In this document: positions 11,033 through 20,060 of the stretch, one piece after another | Numbering within the stretch: position 1 is the stretch's first letter | Layout: the number at the start of each line of letters is the position of its first letter | NCBI GenBank assembly: GCA_049999725.1 | Contig: JBNGIS010017110.1 | Coordinates: 1-26,697, forward strand | Direction of reading: 5' to 3' | DNA: 26,697 nt | DNA from: Haplomitrium mnioides | Lineage: Eukaryota > Marchantiophyta > Haplomitriopsida > Calobryales | The notes under the pieces: generated by a model | What the model saw: only the letters and a program-made list of their open reading frames with translations | Told to the model about the DNA's origin: nothing | The model's database searches: none | Program-made: the position numbers and the translations under genes

Positions 11033-11518
11033 TTTTCAGCACCCCCTGCTCTTTGTCTGGTCAGACCTTCGCTATATTGTCGATTCGAAATCCCCTCGTG
11101 ATAAGAACGATACGCATCGCAGATTCTCGTAGAACTTTCATACCTTACCTTGTCGAACTTTCCTCCGCTTTGCCGGATCAACGATACATCGTCATTTTGC
11201 CTTTCATTCCTTGGTCTCCGTTTTGGCTTCTCGTCGAATCCCCATTTAGTGGGCTCCTCACGTAGGGTGGTTGATCGGAACCAAGTTTAGAGGGGCTCCC
11301 TTCTTAGGGAGGCTAATTGGAACCTGTTTAACTGGGGCTTGCCCATTTTCCGCTAAGACCCGCGAACTCCCTGGGACTGCTACGTGTCCCTGAATCCGTG
11401 AAGTGTGGTGGGGCTGCCACGTTTCCACAGCTCCCCACGGAGTCCCTGAGTCTGTAACTATGATCCGTCGCCGCTTTGCCCTTCTTGCTTAGCCTCGCAA
11501 TTGCCTTAAGGAATGCTC

Positions 11519-11705
11519 TATGCCACCGTAATAGTGACAAGTCTTTGCTTTGTCAGTTGCCGCTTCGCCCTTCCCGCTTAGCCTTTAAGAAACCCTCCAT
11601 GCCGCCGGAATAGTGACAAGTCTTTGCTTCGTCAATCATTGCTTTGCCCTTCTCGCTTAGCCTTTAAAGAACCCTCCATGCCGTCGAAATAATGACAAGT
11701 CACCC
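11519..11705. repeat. 79-bp tandem repeat inside 5' LTR
   Basis: This is the counterpart of the array at 581-775: motifs containing ATGCC and then AATAGTGACAAGTC (AATAATGACAAGTC in the third) recur near 11520, 11599 and 11677. Conservation in both LTRs shows it belonged to the element before insertion. Confidence 0.75.
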
Positions 11706-12700
11706 TTTTATCTGGTCACTGCTTTGCTTATCCCTCTTTTGCCATCACTTTGGACCCGTCAGACCTTCGTTTGCGGATCCCTGTTAAGTGGGGAACCCAC
11801 GTAGGGTGGCTGATCGGATCCCCCTTAACTGGGGATCCCCATGTAGGGAGGCTGGATCCCATTGAACTCTTCGGACTTGTAGGAGCTGCCACATCCTCCA
11901 ACGGACCCCGTGAAGTGCGCGAGGGCCGCCACGTTTCCGCAGCGCTCTTCGGACTCCTCAGAACTCTCTCTTTGTGTGGATTTCTTCGCATTGATCGTCT
12001 TCCTCTGGTTTGATTGCATCCTGTGGTTTCCGATTATGGAGCGCCTCCTTCCTTTCTCTCCTGGGCTTATCTGACTGCCTCCTCTTCACCTAGCTTCGCC
12101 TGCTGCATGATCTTGGTTTGTTGTTTGTTGCCGCTGGGTACGTTCTTGCAGTGCTACGACCTCCGATCCAGTCGTGTGATGGCCATCTGCATGCCTCTAA
12201 CCGAACTCCCCCTCGCTTTCACTTCCCGTAGCTCCCATTGTGACTTCCCCTTCACGTGATTCCTCTTTGGGTGATGCTGGTCTCCCTCTGTTGATATGCC
12301 TCTCATGATCTACCTCTGATGATCTCCCTTGGACCTCTCCTTGAATCCTCTGCTCACCCTTGTCATGATCTCCCTCTGCTGATCTCTCTCTAATGATCGC
12401 CCTCTAATGAGAATTGCTGCAAGTCCCTTTGATCCCCTTGCTAGCCTTCTTCCCTGACTCATCTGAATTCCACATGGCTCCCCCTTGCATTTGCAGGATC
12501 CATGATATTCATTGGGGAAAGCAGAAAAGGAAGGAAGAGAAGGGAAAGGGGAAAGAGTAGAGAGGTGCAAGATTGTCACAACAACACTAAAGCAATAAAA
12601 TAAAAAGGAGACAATTGACTAATGTAAACTCAGAGAATTTTTAGGGCTGGAAGGCCAGTAATCACAAAAAAAGAAAAAAGGCAAACGTACCTGGCCGACA

Positions 12701-14042
12701 TTCACGTTTGCTTGTAATTTTGTTTCATAAAAGGATATATGTTTAATTTTATTTTTGATGAATTTAGTGTATTCACAATAGTTTAAGGTTTTAATAGAAT
12801 ATTTCAATAACCAAAATGCTTTCTTTCTAGGATGTCTATTATAAAGAAAATTTTCAATTATAATCTCAACATAATATACCCAATTTGTATTTCTAAAAAA
12901 TGATTTTCTTTACAAAAAAATATAACAAATGTAAAGTTGATGTTTTTCAATACCAAATCACAAAAAATAATATTTTCGACTACCAAGTGAAACATGAACT
13001 CAGAAGCGGTTCTTAGTTCAAAGTAGCGGCTGTTAGTGGCTGAATTTACTTGCAATCAACTAGAAGGCTCTTTGTATTAACTCTCCATATATCATGCAAG
13101 GGGTTGTACGAATTGTATCTGCCATAAAGCCCATAAATCATAGTTACAATTTCAACAACATTTGTACAACCAAGTAACATGGTCTAGCAAATCAATCGAG
13201 AAATTCCACATTGAGAATAAATGTTTGCTTAGACATACATTTGTTGATTTCCATAAAATTAAACAAAGACAATGACGCAACACAAAACACGACTTTCTTA
13301 CTTGTGAAAGTCTTGCGCAAGTCAAATCATCCTAACTGGCAATGTTTACTTAAATGAGAGATGTTGATTATGGAAACAATTTTCATTCGAATGAATTTTA
13401 AGAACTTCTCTCATTATATAGCTTCAATGTGCCAGTATGATGCACCTCTCCTCTCTCCTCAATGGAAGTTTTGACAAAATTCAGAGAGAGTCCTAATTAA
13501 AGACTATTGTTTGGGATATCTACTCAAGGAAATAGAAATCTATCATAGTAATTTGCGTTGTGCAGTTGCGAAGCCGATGACCTCTCATCTTCCTTTGCAT
13601 AGAGCTTTCTCAACATTCGTCACTTCTTCCAAAATGCATTCTTTGCGTTTCACATGAATGGGGTACGTGAGGCTGAAATATATGTAGTGGCATGAAACAC
13701 CGAATACAACAGCTGCTACTTTGAACTAGGAACCGCTACTGAGCTCTTGTTTCACTTGGTAGTCGCAAATTTTATTTTTTGCGATTTGGTATTGAAAAAC
13801 ATCAATTTTACATTTACAATATTTTTTTCGCAAAGAAAATCAGTTTTTAGAAATATGAATTGCGTATTTTACATTTACATTATATTTAAATTTTTCTTTT
13901 ATAATAAAAACCCGCAATAAAAAGCATTTTAGTTATTGAAATATTTTATTAAAACCTCACACTATTGTGAGTACACTAAATTCATCAAAAATAAAAATAA
14001 AACATATACCTTTTTCTGAAAAACATTTTATGCAAATGTGGA
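12701..14042. mobile_element. Inverted-repeat (foldback-like) element, left arm abutting the LTR
   Basis: The left arm 12701-13034 is the reverse complement of the right arm 13708-14042. Over the innermost 95 bases I count about 8 mismatches (roughly 92 percent identity); outer parts are more diverged with small indels. The 673-base spacer (13035-13707) has no convincing open frame. This is the architecture of a foldback or long-TIR nonautonomous DNA transposon, though two inverted copies of some other repeat cannot be excluded. Arm similarity runs right up to the LTR edge at 12700, so the retrotransposon may have inserted into this element and its outer left end may lie beyond the window. 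Confidence 0.8.
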
Positions 14043-14460
14043 TGTCTACTCGCGTAGGGACTTTGAACTAGACTATGAGCATTGTAGATGTTAAATCTTA
14101 AGCAAGCAGAGACTCCAAACTAGAACCCTAAAGACTATACACGCATAGAATCCGAACAAGAATCCTAAAGCCTATGCATGCACAGATTGTGAACAAGAAC
14201 AATAAAGCTAAGCATGCGTAGACTCCAAACAAGAACCCTAAAGCCTATGCGCGCATAGACATTAATAGAGAACCCTAAAGTCTAAGCGTACATGGACTTT
14301 GAACAAGAACTTTAAAGCTTATGCGCGCATAGACTCCGAACAAGAACTCTAAAGCTTATGTGCGCATAGACTCTAAAAAAGAACTTTAAAGCCTAGGTGG
14401 CTAGAGATTGCTAAAGCTCATGTGTGCAAGGACTCCAAGCAATGTGCACAATGACTCCAA
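14043..14460. repeat. Approximately 37-bp minisatellite with palindromic GCGCGC core
   Basis: Roughly eight degenerate units between 14108 and 14400 follow the pattern GCATAGACTCC-GAACAAGAACCC-TAAAGCCTATGCGC. Where two units join, the junction forms CTATGCGCGCATAG, a perfect 14-base palindrome (near 14249). Flanking bases 14043-14107 and 14401-14460 carry more decayed copies. It lies just 3' of the methyltransferase-like gene. Confidence 0.85.
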
Positions 14461-14559
14461 ACGATTTTTGTACTAGCAATTGACTCCAAACCATTCTTAG
14501 GCCCAAAATTTAATCATGATGAAAAGACTTGAAATGGATTGGGAGTGCAATAACTTGAA

Positions 14560-15166
14560 ACTTTGGCAAATAAAACTCTGTAGAAAAATATTTTATTAAT
14601 AAAAACAATTTGTTCAAACAGATGCTCAGGCTCTATTCTAGTCCCGGACATGGCAACAGAATCATCACTAGCACCCACAATACCAAAAAGAACAGGTTCC
14701 TTGTGGTATGCATAGACTATTTGTGACTATGTCACATTGGATGGCAAGGAAGCCATCGTCAAAACTATCTAGGGAATGTAGATAGACTGACGTCTATCAT
14801 ATTCCATCGCGATGCAGTTTTGCATCAGCTTTAAAGGACACACAAGGCATGTGCCAGGCCCAAAGCAAAGACCTAAGATCCAATCCTACTCTGCTGACAA
14901 ATGGTCATGAAAATTTTGTAAAGAGCCTGCGGCTTTTGATTAACATTGACAAGAGCACCATCTCTTGGATGTTTAAGTTTTGCCAAAACCATAGGACAAC
15001 TAAAAATACTACACATTATTTGTCAATGTAGACTAGTCGCAAGAGCATGCTGCAAATTAAAAAGCCTTATGCTCCTCTTTCCTTCTTTCATCCAATAGCA
15101 CAGAGTCCAATATTTGTAGGCGTGTGCAATTTTAGGACCACCAGAATGATGAATGCTGTTTTTGTC
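14560..15166 (-). pseudogene. Methyltransferase-like gene, last exon: KP block and SAM-binding motif I
   Basis: After an intron acceptor (GCAAG, 15171-15167) the minus strand encodes KNSIHHSGGPKIAHAYKYW, then LVNVNQKPQALYKIFM (near 14930), a degraded VFALGLAHALC block (near 14860), and, one frame over, NCIAMEYDRRQSIYI (near 14800). In beta-class DNA amino-methyltransferases a QKP-containing helix precedes motif I, which is followed by an acidic residue in the next strand (here the E of AMEYD). The match in order and spacing is good. A frameshift near 14840 and stops near 15018, 14873 and 14778 make it nonfunctional. The frame then runs on to about 14560 with an unrecognised tail (KEPVLFGIVGASDDSVAMSG). 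Confidence 0.6.
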
Positions 15167-15264
15167 CTTGCAAAAAGAAAAACAAACAAAACAAACATTG
15201 TAAACAAAGTGCAAGAAAGTAAAAAAGACAAATTTAAAACTAAAAAAATCAAAGAACAACTTAC
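15167..15264 (-). other. Intron of methyltransferase-like gene
   Basis: A consensus donor GTAAGT (15264-15259, minus strand) and an acceptor TTTTTGCAAG (ending 15167) bound 98 AT-rich bases with a T-rich tract before the acceptor. Reading across it links the DIPYG exon to the GGPKIAHAYKYW exon. The codon formed across the junction is now a stop, consistent with decay. Confidence 0.6.
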
Positions 15265-15819
15265 TATATGCCGTGGTCGATTGCATAGCAAACTTTCAAA
15301 AGGGCATTCTCGACGATGCCAAATTGTTGCGATGAATGTATAATTACAAAAGACCAAAAATCCGACGTTGTGATTGCTACAAAAGATGAAACCATGTAAA
15401 AAATGTCATCTTTGAAAAATGGTTCAAAGTCATCATGTTTACATTCCTTAAGGTTGTAACCGTAAGGAATATCTGCAATAGCCAAAGTGAAACACCTAGG
15501 TTTGACAAAGCCCTTCAACTGTTGAGCATTTGCCTCCCTATGGACTTGGTAAAATGTCATATTGAGACTATTGACATAGGACAATAAGTCCTCGTCCTCA
15601 TCTCTCACAACTCCTTCAGTTGTAAGAAATGCAGCACCACTTTACTGTCTTGATTTCCACTCTCTAGCTTTTTGGCAATGAAGAAGAAAAGCTAGAGGAT
15701 AGGAAATGAGAGTGGGAGCATGGTCATGATCTTCTAGGGCTTCTTCGACCCCTGATTTTTTTGGGCCTTTTGCAGCTGTTGTCAATTTTTTTGCCAGTTG
15801 ACATTTGAACATTTTGTCC
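15265..15819 (-). pseudogene. Methyltransferase-like gene, exon with DPPY-type catalytic motif
   Basis: One frame runs through this exon with a single stop near 15648. It encodes a lysine-rich start, SYPLAFLLHCQKAREWKSRQ, then RDEDEDLLSYVNSLNM, and the block FTLAIADIPYGYNLKE (15455-15490). ADIPYG corresponds to motif IV, (D/N/S)-P-P-Y/F, the catalytic motif of N6-adenine and N4-cytosine DNA methyltransferases; the first proline is replaced by isoleucine. Motif IV comes before motif I (in the next exon), the order of the beta class. The exon starts at acceptor TGTGCAAG (ending 15820) and ends at GTAAGT (15264). The target base cannot be inferred. Confidence 0.6.
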
Positions 15820-16330
15820 CTTGCACACAACAAAAATATAAAGCAATATGAGGAGACCAAAAAAAAAGAAATATTAGAGAGGGACACTGAATTCAATGCT
15901 TGCATAGACAATGAAGTCAATGTGTCTAAGGACTTCAAAGTCTAAGCATGCTGGGACTTTGATGTCAAGGAAAGCTTGGACTTCAAAGTCCTTGCTCGTG
16001 TATGTGCACATGGACTTTGCAGTCCATGCTTGCAGGGACTTCGCAGTCCAAGCGTACAAAGATTCTGTAGTCCCTACGTGCATGGACTTCTAAATACAGG
16101 CCACTTGGAATTCTAACCCCATGCACGCATGGACCTCCTGGGTAGGTGCGCTTGAACTCTAAGATTCAAGAGGAGAAGCACTACGCAGTCTTTATGCATG
16201 GACTGTAAAGTCCGATTGCGCAAACACTACAAAGTCCATGCATGCTTGGACTGTGATGTAAAGTTGTGAAGAGACTAAGAAGTTCATGTACGCATGGACT
16301 TCACAATCCTTCCACAAAAAGACTCAAAAC
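15820..16330. repeat. Intronic minisatellite with imperfect palindromes
   Basis: From about 15890 to 16310, degenerate units of roughly 35-40 bp repeat the motif CATGGACTTTGCAGTCCATG and variants (GGGACTTCGCAGTCC; CATGTACGCATGGACTTCA). Each unit can fold back on itself. It lies between two exon-like stretches of the methyltransferase-like gene, ending near the acceptor at 15820, so it is most simply read as intron filling. Confidence 0.75.
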
Positions 16331-16339
16331 CAATTTTAT

Positions 16340-17692
16340 CAAAACCAAAGATAACCTAAAGTAAATTCATTGCAACTCCAAAGAAATGAATGGAAGCTTC
16401 TCGAAGCTTGAATAGAAAGCAGCCATTTTGAACTCCTTAGTGTGGAGAGGGTACTCCTCTCTTGCTTCCTCTTAAGTGCTACAGTAAACCTCTAAATAAA
16501 AACATTTTACCATTATTGCCAAAACTTTATATCTCTCTGCCTCTTGAGACATTTCATTCATTGAAAGCTCTCCCGCTTCAACCCAATTCAAAACTGAAAT
16601 TTTAACTTCATCAGAAAGACCCTGAAGAGACCTCCAAGGTGTCCATTTCATGTCCTCCATTCTAAGAGATCCCTTGGCTTTCGGCTTCTAGCCCTTGACG
16701 ATATTCTTCTCTCACATTGAAATATGCTATGTTGTAGATCCCAAAGCTTACCACTTCTAAATGCCAGTTGGAACCAATTGTCTTGAGAAGTTATTGTCTT
16801 CTCAAGTGTTGACTTGGGCTTGATCTCCAAGGTTTCCATCACCATTTCTCTTTCAATTTCTGGGATCACACCATCCCAATCTCAACAAATCTTTGATGCC
16901 AATATTCAACCTTTTGAATAGAGGTCATTTCCAGCCTATACCTCTGGTCATAGTTGTCATCAGTTGCAAAAATGTGGGTCTATGGTGGTGTAAAGCCTAC
17001 ATACACATAACAATTGCAGAGAGATAATGTCAGATTCTTTGCTTTGTATTTTGTGATCAATAGCTGCCTTGCTGCAGCATTGTGATTGCCTCTTGCAATC
17101 TTGTAGCGATACTTACAGGGCTCCTAATATTGAACTGTGACTTGTCTTTTTAAACCCAATTTTTGGGTCAACAACAACTATGCGTATACTTGTTTGTGAG
17201 CATTCTCTACCCCAAAAGCTCAACAAAATCTTCATTCAACCTTCTAATCTGGAAAGGTCCCCAGTTGTCCATTCCAGGTTTCAAAAAATTCAAATTCTCT
17301 AGTCTAATAGTGATTGATGTTAGAGTCCAAACTGGCTCCGGCTTTGATTCATGCCCCGAGTTGCTTGGTGATGAACACGAACGAGCAGTAGAAGACGACC
17401 TTGCTATAGATTCAAAGGGGGTTGGCTCCTTCTCAATGACCAGTGGTGGAACATGCTTTTTCTTCTAGACTGTCGGTTTCTTCTTTTTGGGAGCCTCAGG
17501 TGGCTCAACCTACTTTCTTTTTTTTTTTGGCAGAAGGGCCTACCGCGTGAATTGAAAATGTTGTCGCGCTCGGATGCGGCACTAGTGCTTGAGTATTAAT
17601 GCCCTGCTTTGGCTTTGGAATCTTGATATGGATGTCCAAGTTGATGAAATTGCACTTGACGCGCTTCGCATCTTTGTAGCCATCGACGAAAT
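16340..17692 (-). pseudogene. Methyltransferase-like gene, central exon(s), unrecognised region
   Basis: The acceptor TTTCTGGCAG ends at 17693, and a minus-strand frame opens with FVDGYKDAKRVKCNFINLD. It continues through a lysine-rich linker (AKKKKK, PPEAPKKKKPTV), a serine-rich stretch, and NFLKPGMDNWGPFQIRRLNE near 17250. Further down it contains EIEREMVMETLEIKPKSTLE (16869 onwards) and, after a frameshift near 16655, MEDMKWTPWRSLQGLSDEVK. Many stops and shifts are present between about 17160 and 16880. I recognise no family; basic and serine-rich linkers suggest a nuclear, DNA-associated protein. Further introns may be hidden in the 17160-16880 stretch. Confidence 0.5.
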
Positions 17693-17953
17693 CTGCCAGA
17701 AACTAAGTAAATTGAAAAAAATAAAAATTAAGCATAAGTACAAGTGTTCAAGGTAAGAGATAAGACAATGAATTCATTGTGTGTAGAGACTCTAATAACC
17801 ATACACCCATATTCTGCACAAAGGAGTCCATGCTTGCATGGACTCTCAAGTCCATGTGCGCATGTACTCCAGGACTCCATGCTCACATGGACTCCCTGGG
17901 AGTTCCGACTTAGTAAAAAGAGAAATAGGTCAAAAAGGATTTTTAGAATTTAT
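17693..17953. repeat. Intron with minisatellite
   Basis: The stretch between two coding-like exons holds about three degenerate units (17820-17900) of the type GAGTCCATGCTTGCATGGACTC, each strongly palindromic, followed on the minus strand by a pyrimidine-rich tract and the CAG acceptor at 17695-17693. No GT donor is evident at the upper end; it may have mutated (GGCAAG-ATAAAT on the minus strand near 17954). Confidence 0.6.
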
Positions 17954-18313
17954 CTTGCCATCTTTCTTTGTGGCTTGAAGATGCTTGACAAAAATATCCC
18001 TCTCCTTCATCTCGAAAAAAGCAAATCGTTTGCAATTTGCATAGTACAGGGTAATTGAATCTTGCAACTACACAAGTAGCCCAATTTTGGCTTTCTTGCC
18101 TTCACATATCATGGTGATTTAGACTGCTAGACCCAAATTGAATTTTTCACCTTCACCAGCAAAAAGGTAAAGATGTTGATTGAGGTCTTTCAAGGAGCAG
18201 TAATTAACAAACCAATTCCACTCTAGTTTTTCAGGCTCTAGAGCTTTGACAACATCCAAATACATGTATGGCTTTGGTTAAGCAAGGCGGAAAACATTTC
18301 CTTGAGATGCCAT
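17954..18313 (-). pseudogene. Methyltransferase-like gene, first exon (N terminus)
   Basis: The ATG at 18313-18311 on the minus strand opens MASQGNVFRLA, followed in the same frame by PKPYMYLDVVKALEPEKLEW, WFVNYCSLKDLNQHLYLF, AGEGEKFNLGLAV, ITMICEGKKAKIGLLV and FFEMKERDIFVKHLQATKK. Three in-frame stops (near 18280, 18120 and 18075) fall between these blocks, yet the frame never shifts, so it was an authentic coding exon. I do not recognise the domain. Assignment to the same gene as the methyltransferase motifs rests on strand, order and intron signals and is an inference. Confidence 0.5.
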
Positions 18314-18880
18314 TCTCAAGAGACTAGAAACAGGTCTAATTGGAGGTAAAAATTGTAATGAACAAAAGCTCACAAATCTCTAAAGGCTGGAAATGGCAAA
18401 AAAGTAAGCAAATACCAAAAAAATGATAACTAGAAAACAAAAACCAAAAACTCAACTCGCAAAAATGGAAAAAAAACTTTTCACAGACACTTCTTTTATA
18501 GCAAAATTTTAAAAAATGCATTTTCTTGCCAAAAAATGATTTGAGAAGCTCTTGACACATAGGTTTGCCTGGTGCCAAAAAAAAAAGTTTGTATATGAAG
18601 CATTGCTCGTTTTCATCTTTCCAATTTCTTTTTTTCATTTTCTTCACAAAAAGTTGCCAATTTTGTTGTTTTGCAAAAAAATCTTGGTGGTGACGTTAGC
18701 CTTGCAACAAGCTTTGTTTTTGTTCCTTTAAATCAAGGGCCATTGTAAATTTTTTTTGAAAGAATCGTTTTTTTTGTTTGTAAATTCTATGCGCGTATAG
18801 GATTTGTTCTTGTTCCTTTTAAAACTAGTCGCGACAACAGTCACAACAAGCCATGATATTGGTCTATTAGGTCAAGAGAT
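18314..18880. other. AT-rich noncoding stretch upstream of methyltransferase-like gene
   Basis: This interval has many A and T runs and no convincing coding frame. It holds one copy of the palindrome-type motif CTATGCGCGTATAGG near 18788. It would be the promoter side of the minus-strand gene. Confidence 0.5.
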
Positions 18881-19190
18881 AGGAGATTGAAGAAGCTTCC
18901 GAAAGAGGTTTGTTGGAGGACAAGGAGGAGCATATTCATCAATGAACAACAAAGGGCGTCTTCTGACCACAGGGAAGTACCATTATGTCAATTGTTTGGC
19001 GCGTGTCAAGGAAAGAAAGATATGACAAGCAGCAAGTTCAGGTTGGAAATGCAGCTCATGCTTCGGAGGCAGCAAATAGGAGTTTTCATAATTTCAATTT
19101 TCAATTAAAGATTTCCGAATTTCCCGGGAGGAGGCCACAAAGGACAGTCAAACACGTTATCTGGAGCAGGCTTGGTTAAAATAGGGTACA
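18881..19190 (+). other. Unidentified stretch ending like an LTR end
   Basis: No recognised domain. Frame three gives a moderately long run (KQQVQVGNAAHASEAANRSF near 19050), but I cannot assign it. The segment ends GGGTACA at 19190 immediately before a PBS-like sequence, so part of it could be an LTR; I find no second copy in the window. Confidence 0.3.
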
Positions 19191-19192
19191 TT

Positions 19193-19210
19193 TGGCGCCG
19201 CCGGAAGGAT
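19193..19210 (+). other. Possible primer-binding site
   Basis: TGGCGCCGCCGGAAGGAT follows a CA dinucleotide (19189-19190) by two bases, the usual LTR-end/PBS layout. The first eight bases match the plant tRNA-Asp complement, but the remainder only resembles it. An ATG (19228) follows shortly after, with a short acidic frame. This is tentative. Confidence 0.35.
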
Positions 19211-19415
19211 CCTCTAAAAAAATGCCCATAGAAGAAGAAGAGGTCGATGCGGTGCTAAAATCAAGAAGGCATTCGGCAAGGAGGAATGGCAGAGGAATTT
19301 GCAGCCGCAGGAGAAATTGAGCGCAGGAAATCGTGTACTTGATTTTGCTTATCACTTGCGCTGTATCGAACTTCATTCTGTGTGAGAATTGTTTCTTGCA
19401 TTCTTGTGGGTTCTC

Positions 19416-19643
19416 ATGGCTCGAACCAAGATTGCTAGGAAGTCTGCGTCTGCTATCGAAGGTGTGAAGAAGTCCCATCGTTATAGGGCCGGGACGATTG
19501 CTTTAAGAAAAATTCGAAAATATCAGAAGTCATTTGAGCTGTTGATCAGGGAGCTGCCTTTTCAAAGATCGGTGAGGGAGATTGCACAAGTTGATATGTC
19601 ATCAAGCATGGCAATAGCTCAAGGGGGTGCGCAAACGGTTTAG
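19416..19643 (+). pseudogene. Histone H3-derived fragment with N-tail deletion
   Basis: The ATG at 19416 starts [20 protein letters not shown], then [20 protein letters not shown] and [18 protein letters not shown] (ending 19589), clearly histone H3 from the N terminus to the alpha-2 helix. About 19 residues of the tail are absent: the ARTK start is joined directly to the second ARKS (around K27), as if the two ARKS repeats had recombined, removing K14, K18 and K23 and merging K9 with K27. After REIAQ it diverges to 17 residues with weak H3 resemblance and a stop at 19641, so alpha-3 and the C terminus are missing. At 75 residues versus the usual 136 it cannot form a normal histone fold. It has no introns and lies among other gene fragments. 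Confidence 0.85.
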
Positions 19644-19929
19644 AAGACAGAGCCACTCGACAGAACGATCGGTGTGACAAACGAAGAGCTGGAATTGGGC
19701 GACCAATGCAGGTTAAGTCGTAGGAGATCTGCGCTCGATGCAACGATGCTTGGTGGGTTAAGTTGTGTTGATTGTCTGCAGGAACTGGTGAGTAGATATG
19801 GGAAGAAATCTGCAGATTAACAAGACAAATTGGAGGAGGAATCGAGTGCGCGATCTACACAGTTGAGGAGAAATCGAAATTGAAAGCAGGAGCTTGAATC
19901 GACGTTGATGTTGTGCGCAGAAGAGTGAA

Positions 19930-20060
19930 TTCAGTGGACATAGGCATATCTAAAGGTGTCAGGCTTGAGCATATTACCAAGACTTTTAAAGGGGCGACCA
20001 TTATGAAGGTTTCAACGGCTGTTTTCCAAGAAGGAGATGTGTATTTTGATGCAGCAGCGA
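19930..20060 (+). pseudogene. Possible ABCF ATPase fragment
   Basis: The plus-strand frame reads GVRLEHITKTFKGATIMK, then VSTAVFQEGD. This resembles the opening strands of the first nucleotide-binding domain of plant ABCF (GCN20-like) ATPases, a pattern V-(R/K)-L-E-x-I-x-K-x-(Y/F)-x-G-x-T-(V/I)-(L/M)-K just before Walker A. Walker A itself is not found; the sequence breaks off first. The match is short and the assignment tentative. Confidence 0.35.

Larger units (their letters stand above)
1..12700 (-). mobile_element. Ty3/gypsy LTR retrotransposon, decayed, 3' LTR truncated by window edge
   Basis: On the minus strand the order is 5' LTR (12700 to 7841), primer-binding site, Gag, protease, reverse transcriptase, RNase H, integrase, polypurine tract and 3' LTR (1795 to the window edge). 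Protease-RT-RNaseH-integrase order is diagnostic of Ty3/gypsy rather than copia. No chromodomain follows the integrase, and the PBS beginning TGGCGA just after the LTR resembles the Tat/Ogre-Athila side of the family; that placement is inference. Bases 1-1795 align to about 10937-12700 across almost the whole length. In one 120-base stretch aligned by hand (1201-1320 against 12106-12225) I count about 16 differences, 15 of them transitions, so the insertion is old. The target-site duplication cannot be tested because the far end lies outside the window. Confidence 0.93.
7841..12700 (-). repeat. 5' LTR, about 4.7 kb, with internal tandem repeats and an assembly gap
   Basis: The LTR runs from TGTAATG (7841, next to the PBS) to CCGACA (12700), giving TG...CA termini. 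About 1.8 kb of it (10937-12700) is verified against the 3' LTR; the remaining 3.1 kb is assigned from the PBS position and TG terminus because the matching part of the 3' LTR is outside the window. If correct it is among the long plant LTRs (Ogre-like scale). I find no conserved protein in it; the repeated open frame at 10687-11265 is produced by a 96-bp repeat that happens to be divisible by three. Alternative: a 2.3-kb LTR plus a long 5' leader, which would need another PBS near 10.4 kb; I see none. Confidence 0.72.

Noticed and set aside
10687-11265. Long plus-strand open frame with repeated peptides
   Set aside because: It arises because the 96-bp tandem repeat is divisible by three. It is inside the LTR, shows no conserved domain, and the antisense frame is equally open.
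12619-13055. Short minus-strand frames in the inverted-repeat arms
   Set aside because: AT-rich, not preserved in the opposite arm, no recognisable domain.
15890-16310. CRISPR-like array
   Set aside because: Repeats are degenerate and directly adjoining, without unique spacers of constant length, and the genome is eukaryotic. It is a minisatellite.
18336-18647. Minus-strand frame rich in lysine and phenylalanine
   Set aside because: AT-rich low complexity upstream of the methyltransferase-like gene; no motif.
19416-19643. Functional centromeric H3 (CENH3)
   Set aside because: The retained sequence is closer to canonical H3, and it lacks alpha-3, loop 2 and the C terminus.
19930-20060. A complete ABC transporter domain
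   Set aside because: Only the strands before Walker A are similar; no P-loop, signature or Walker B follows. Kept only as a tentative fragment.
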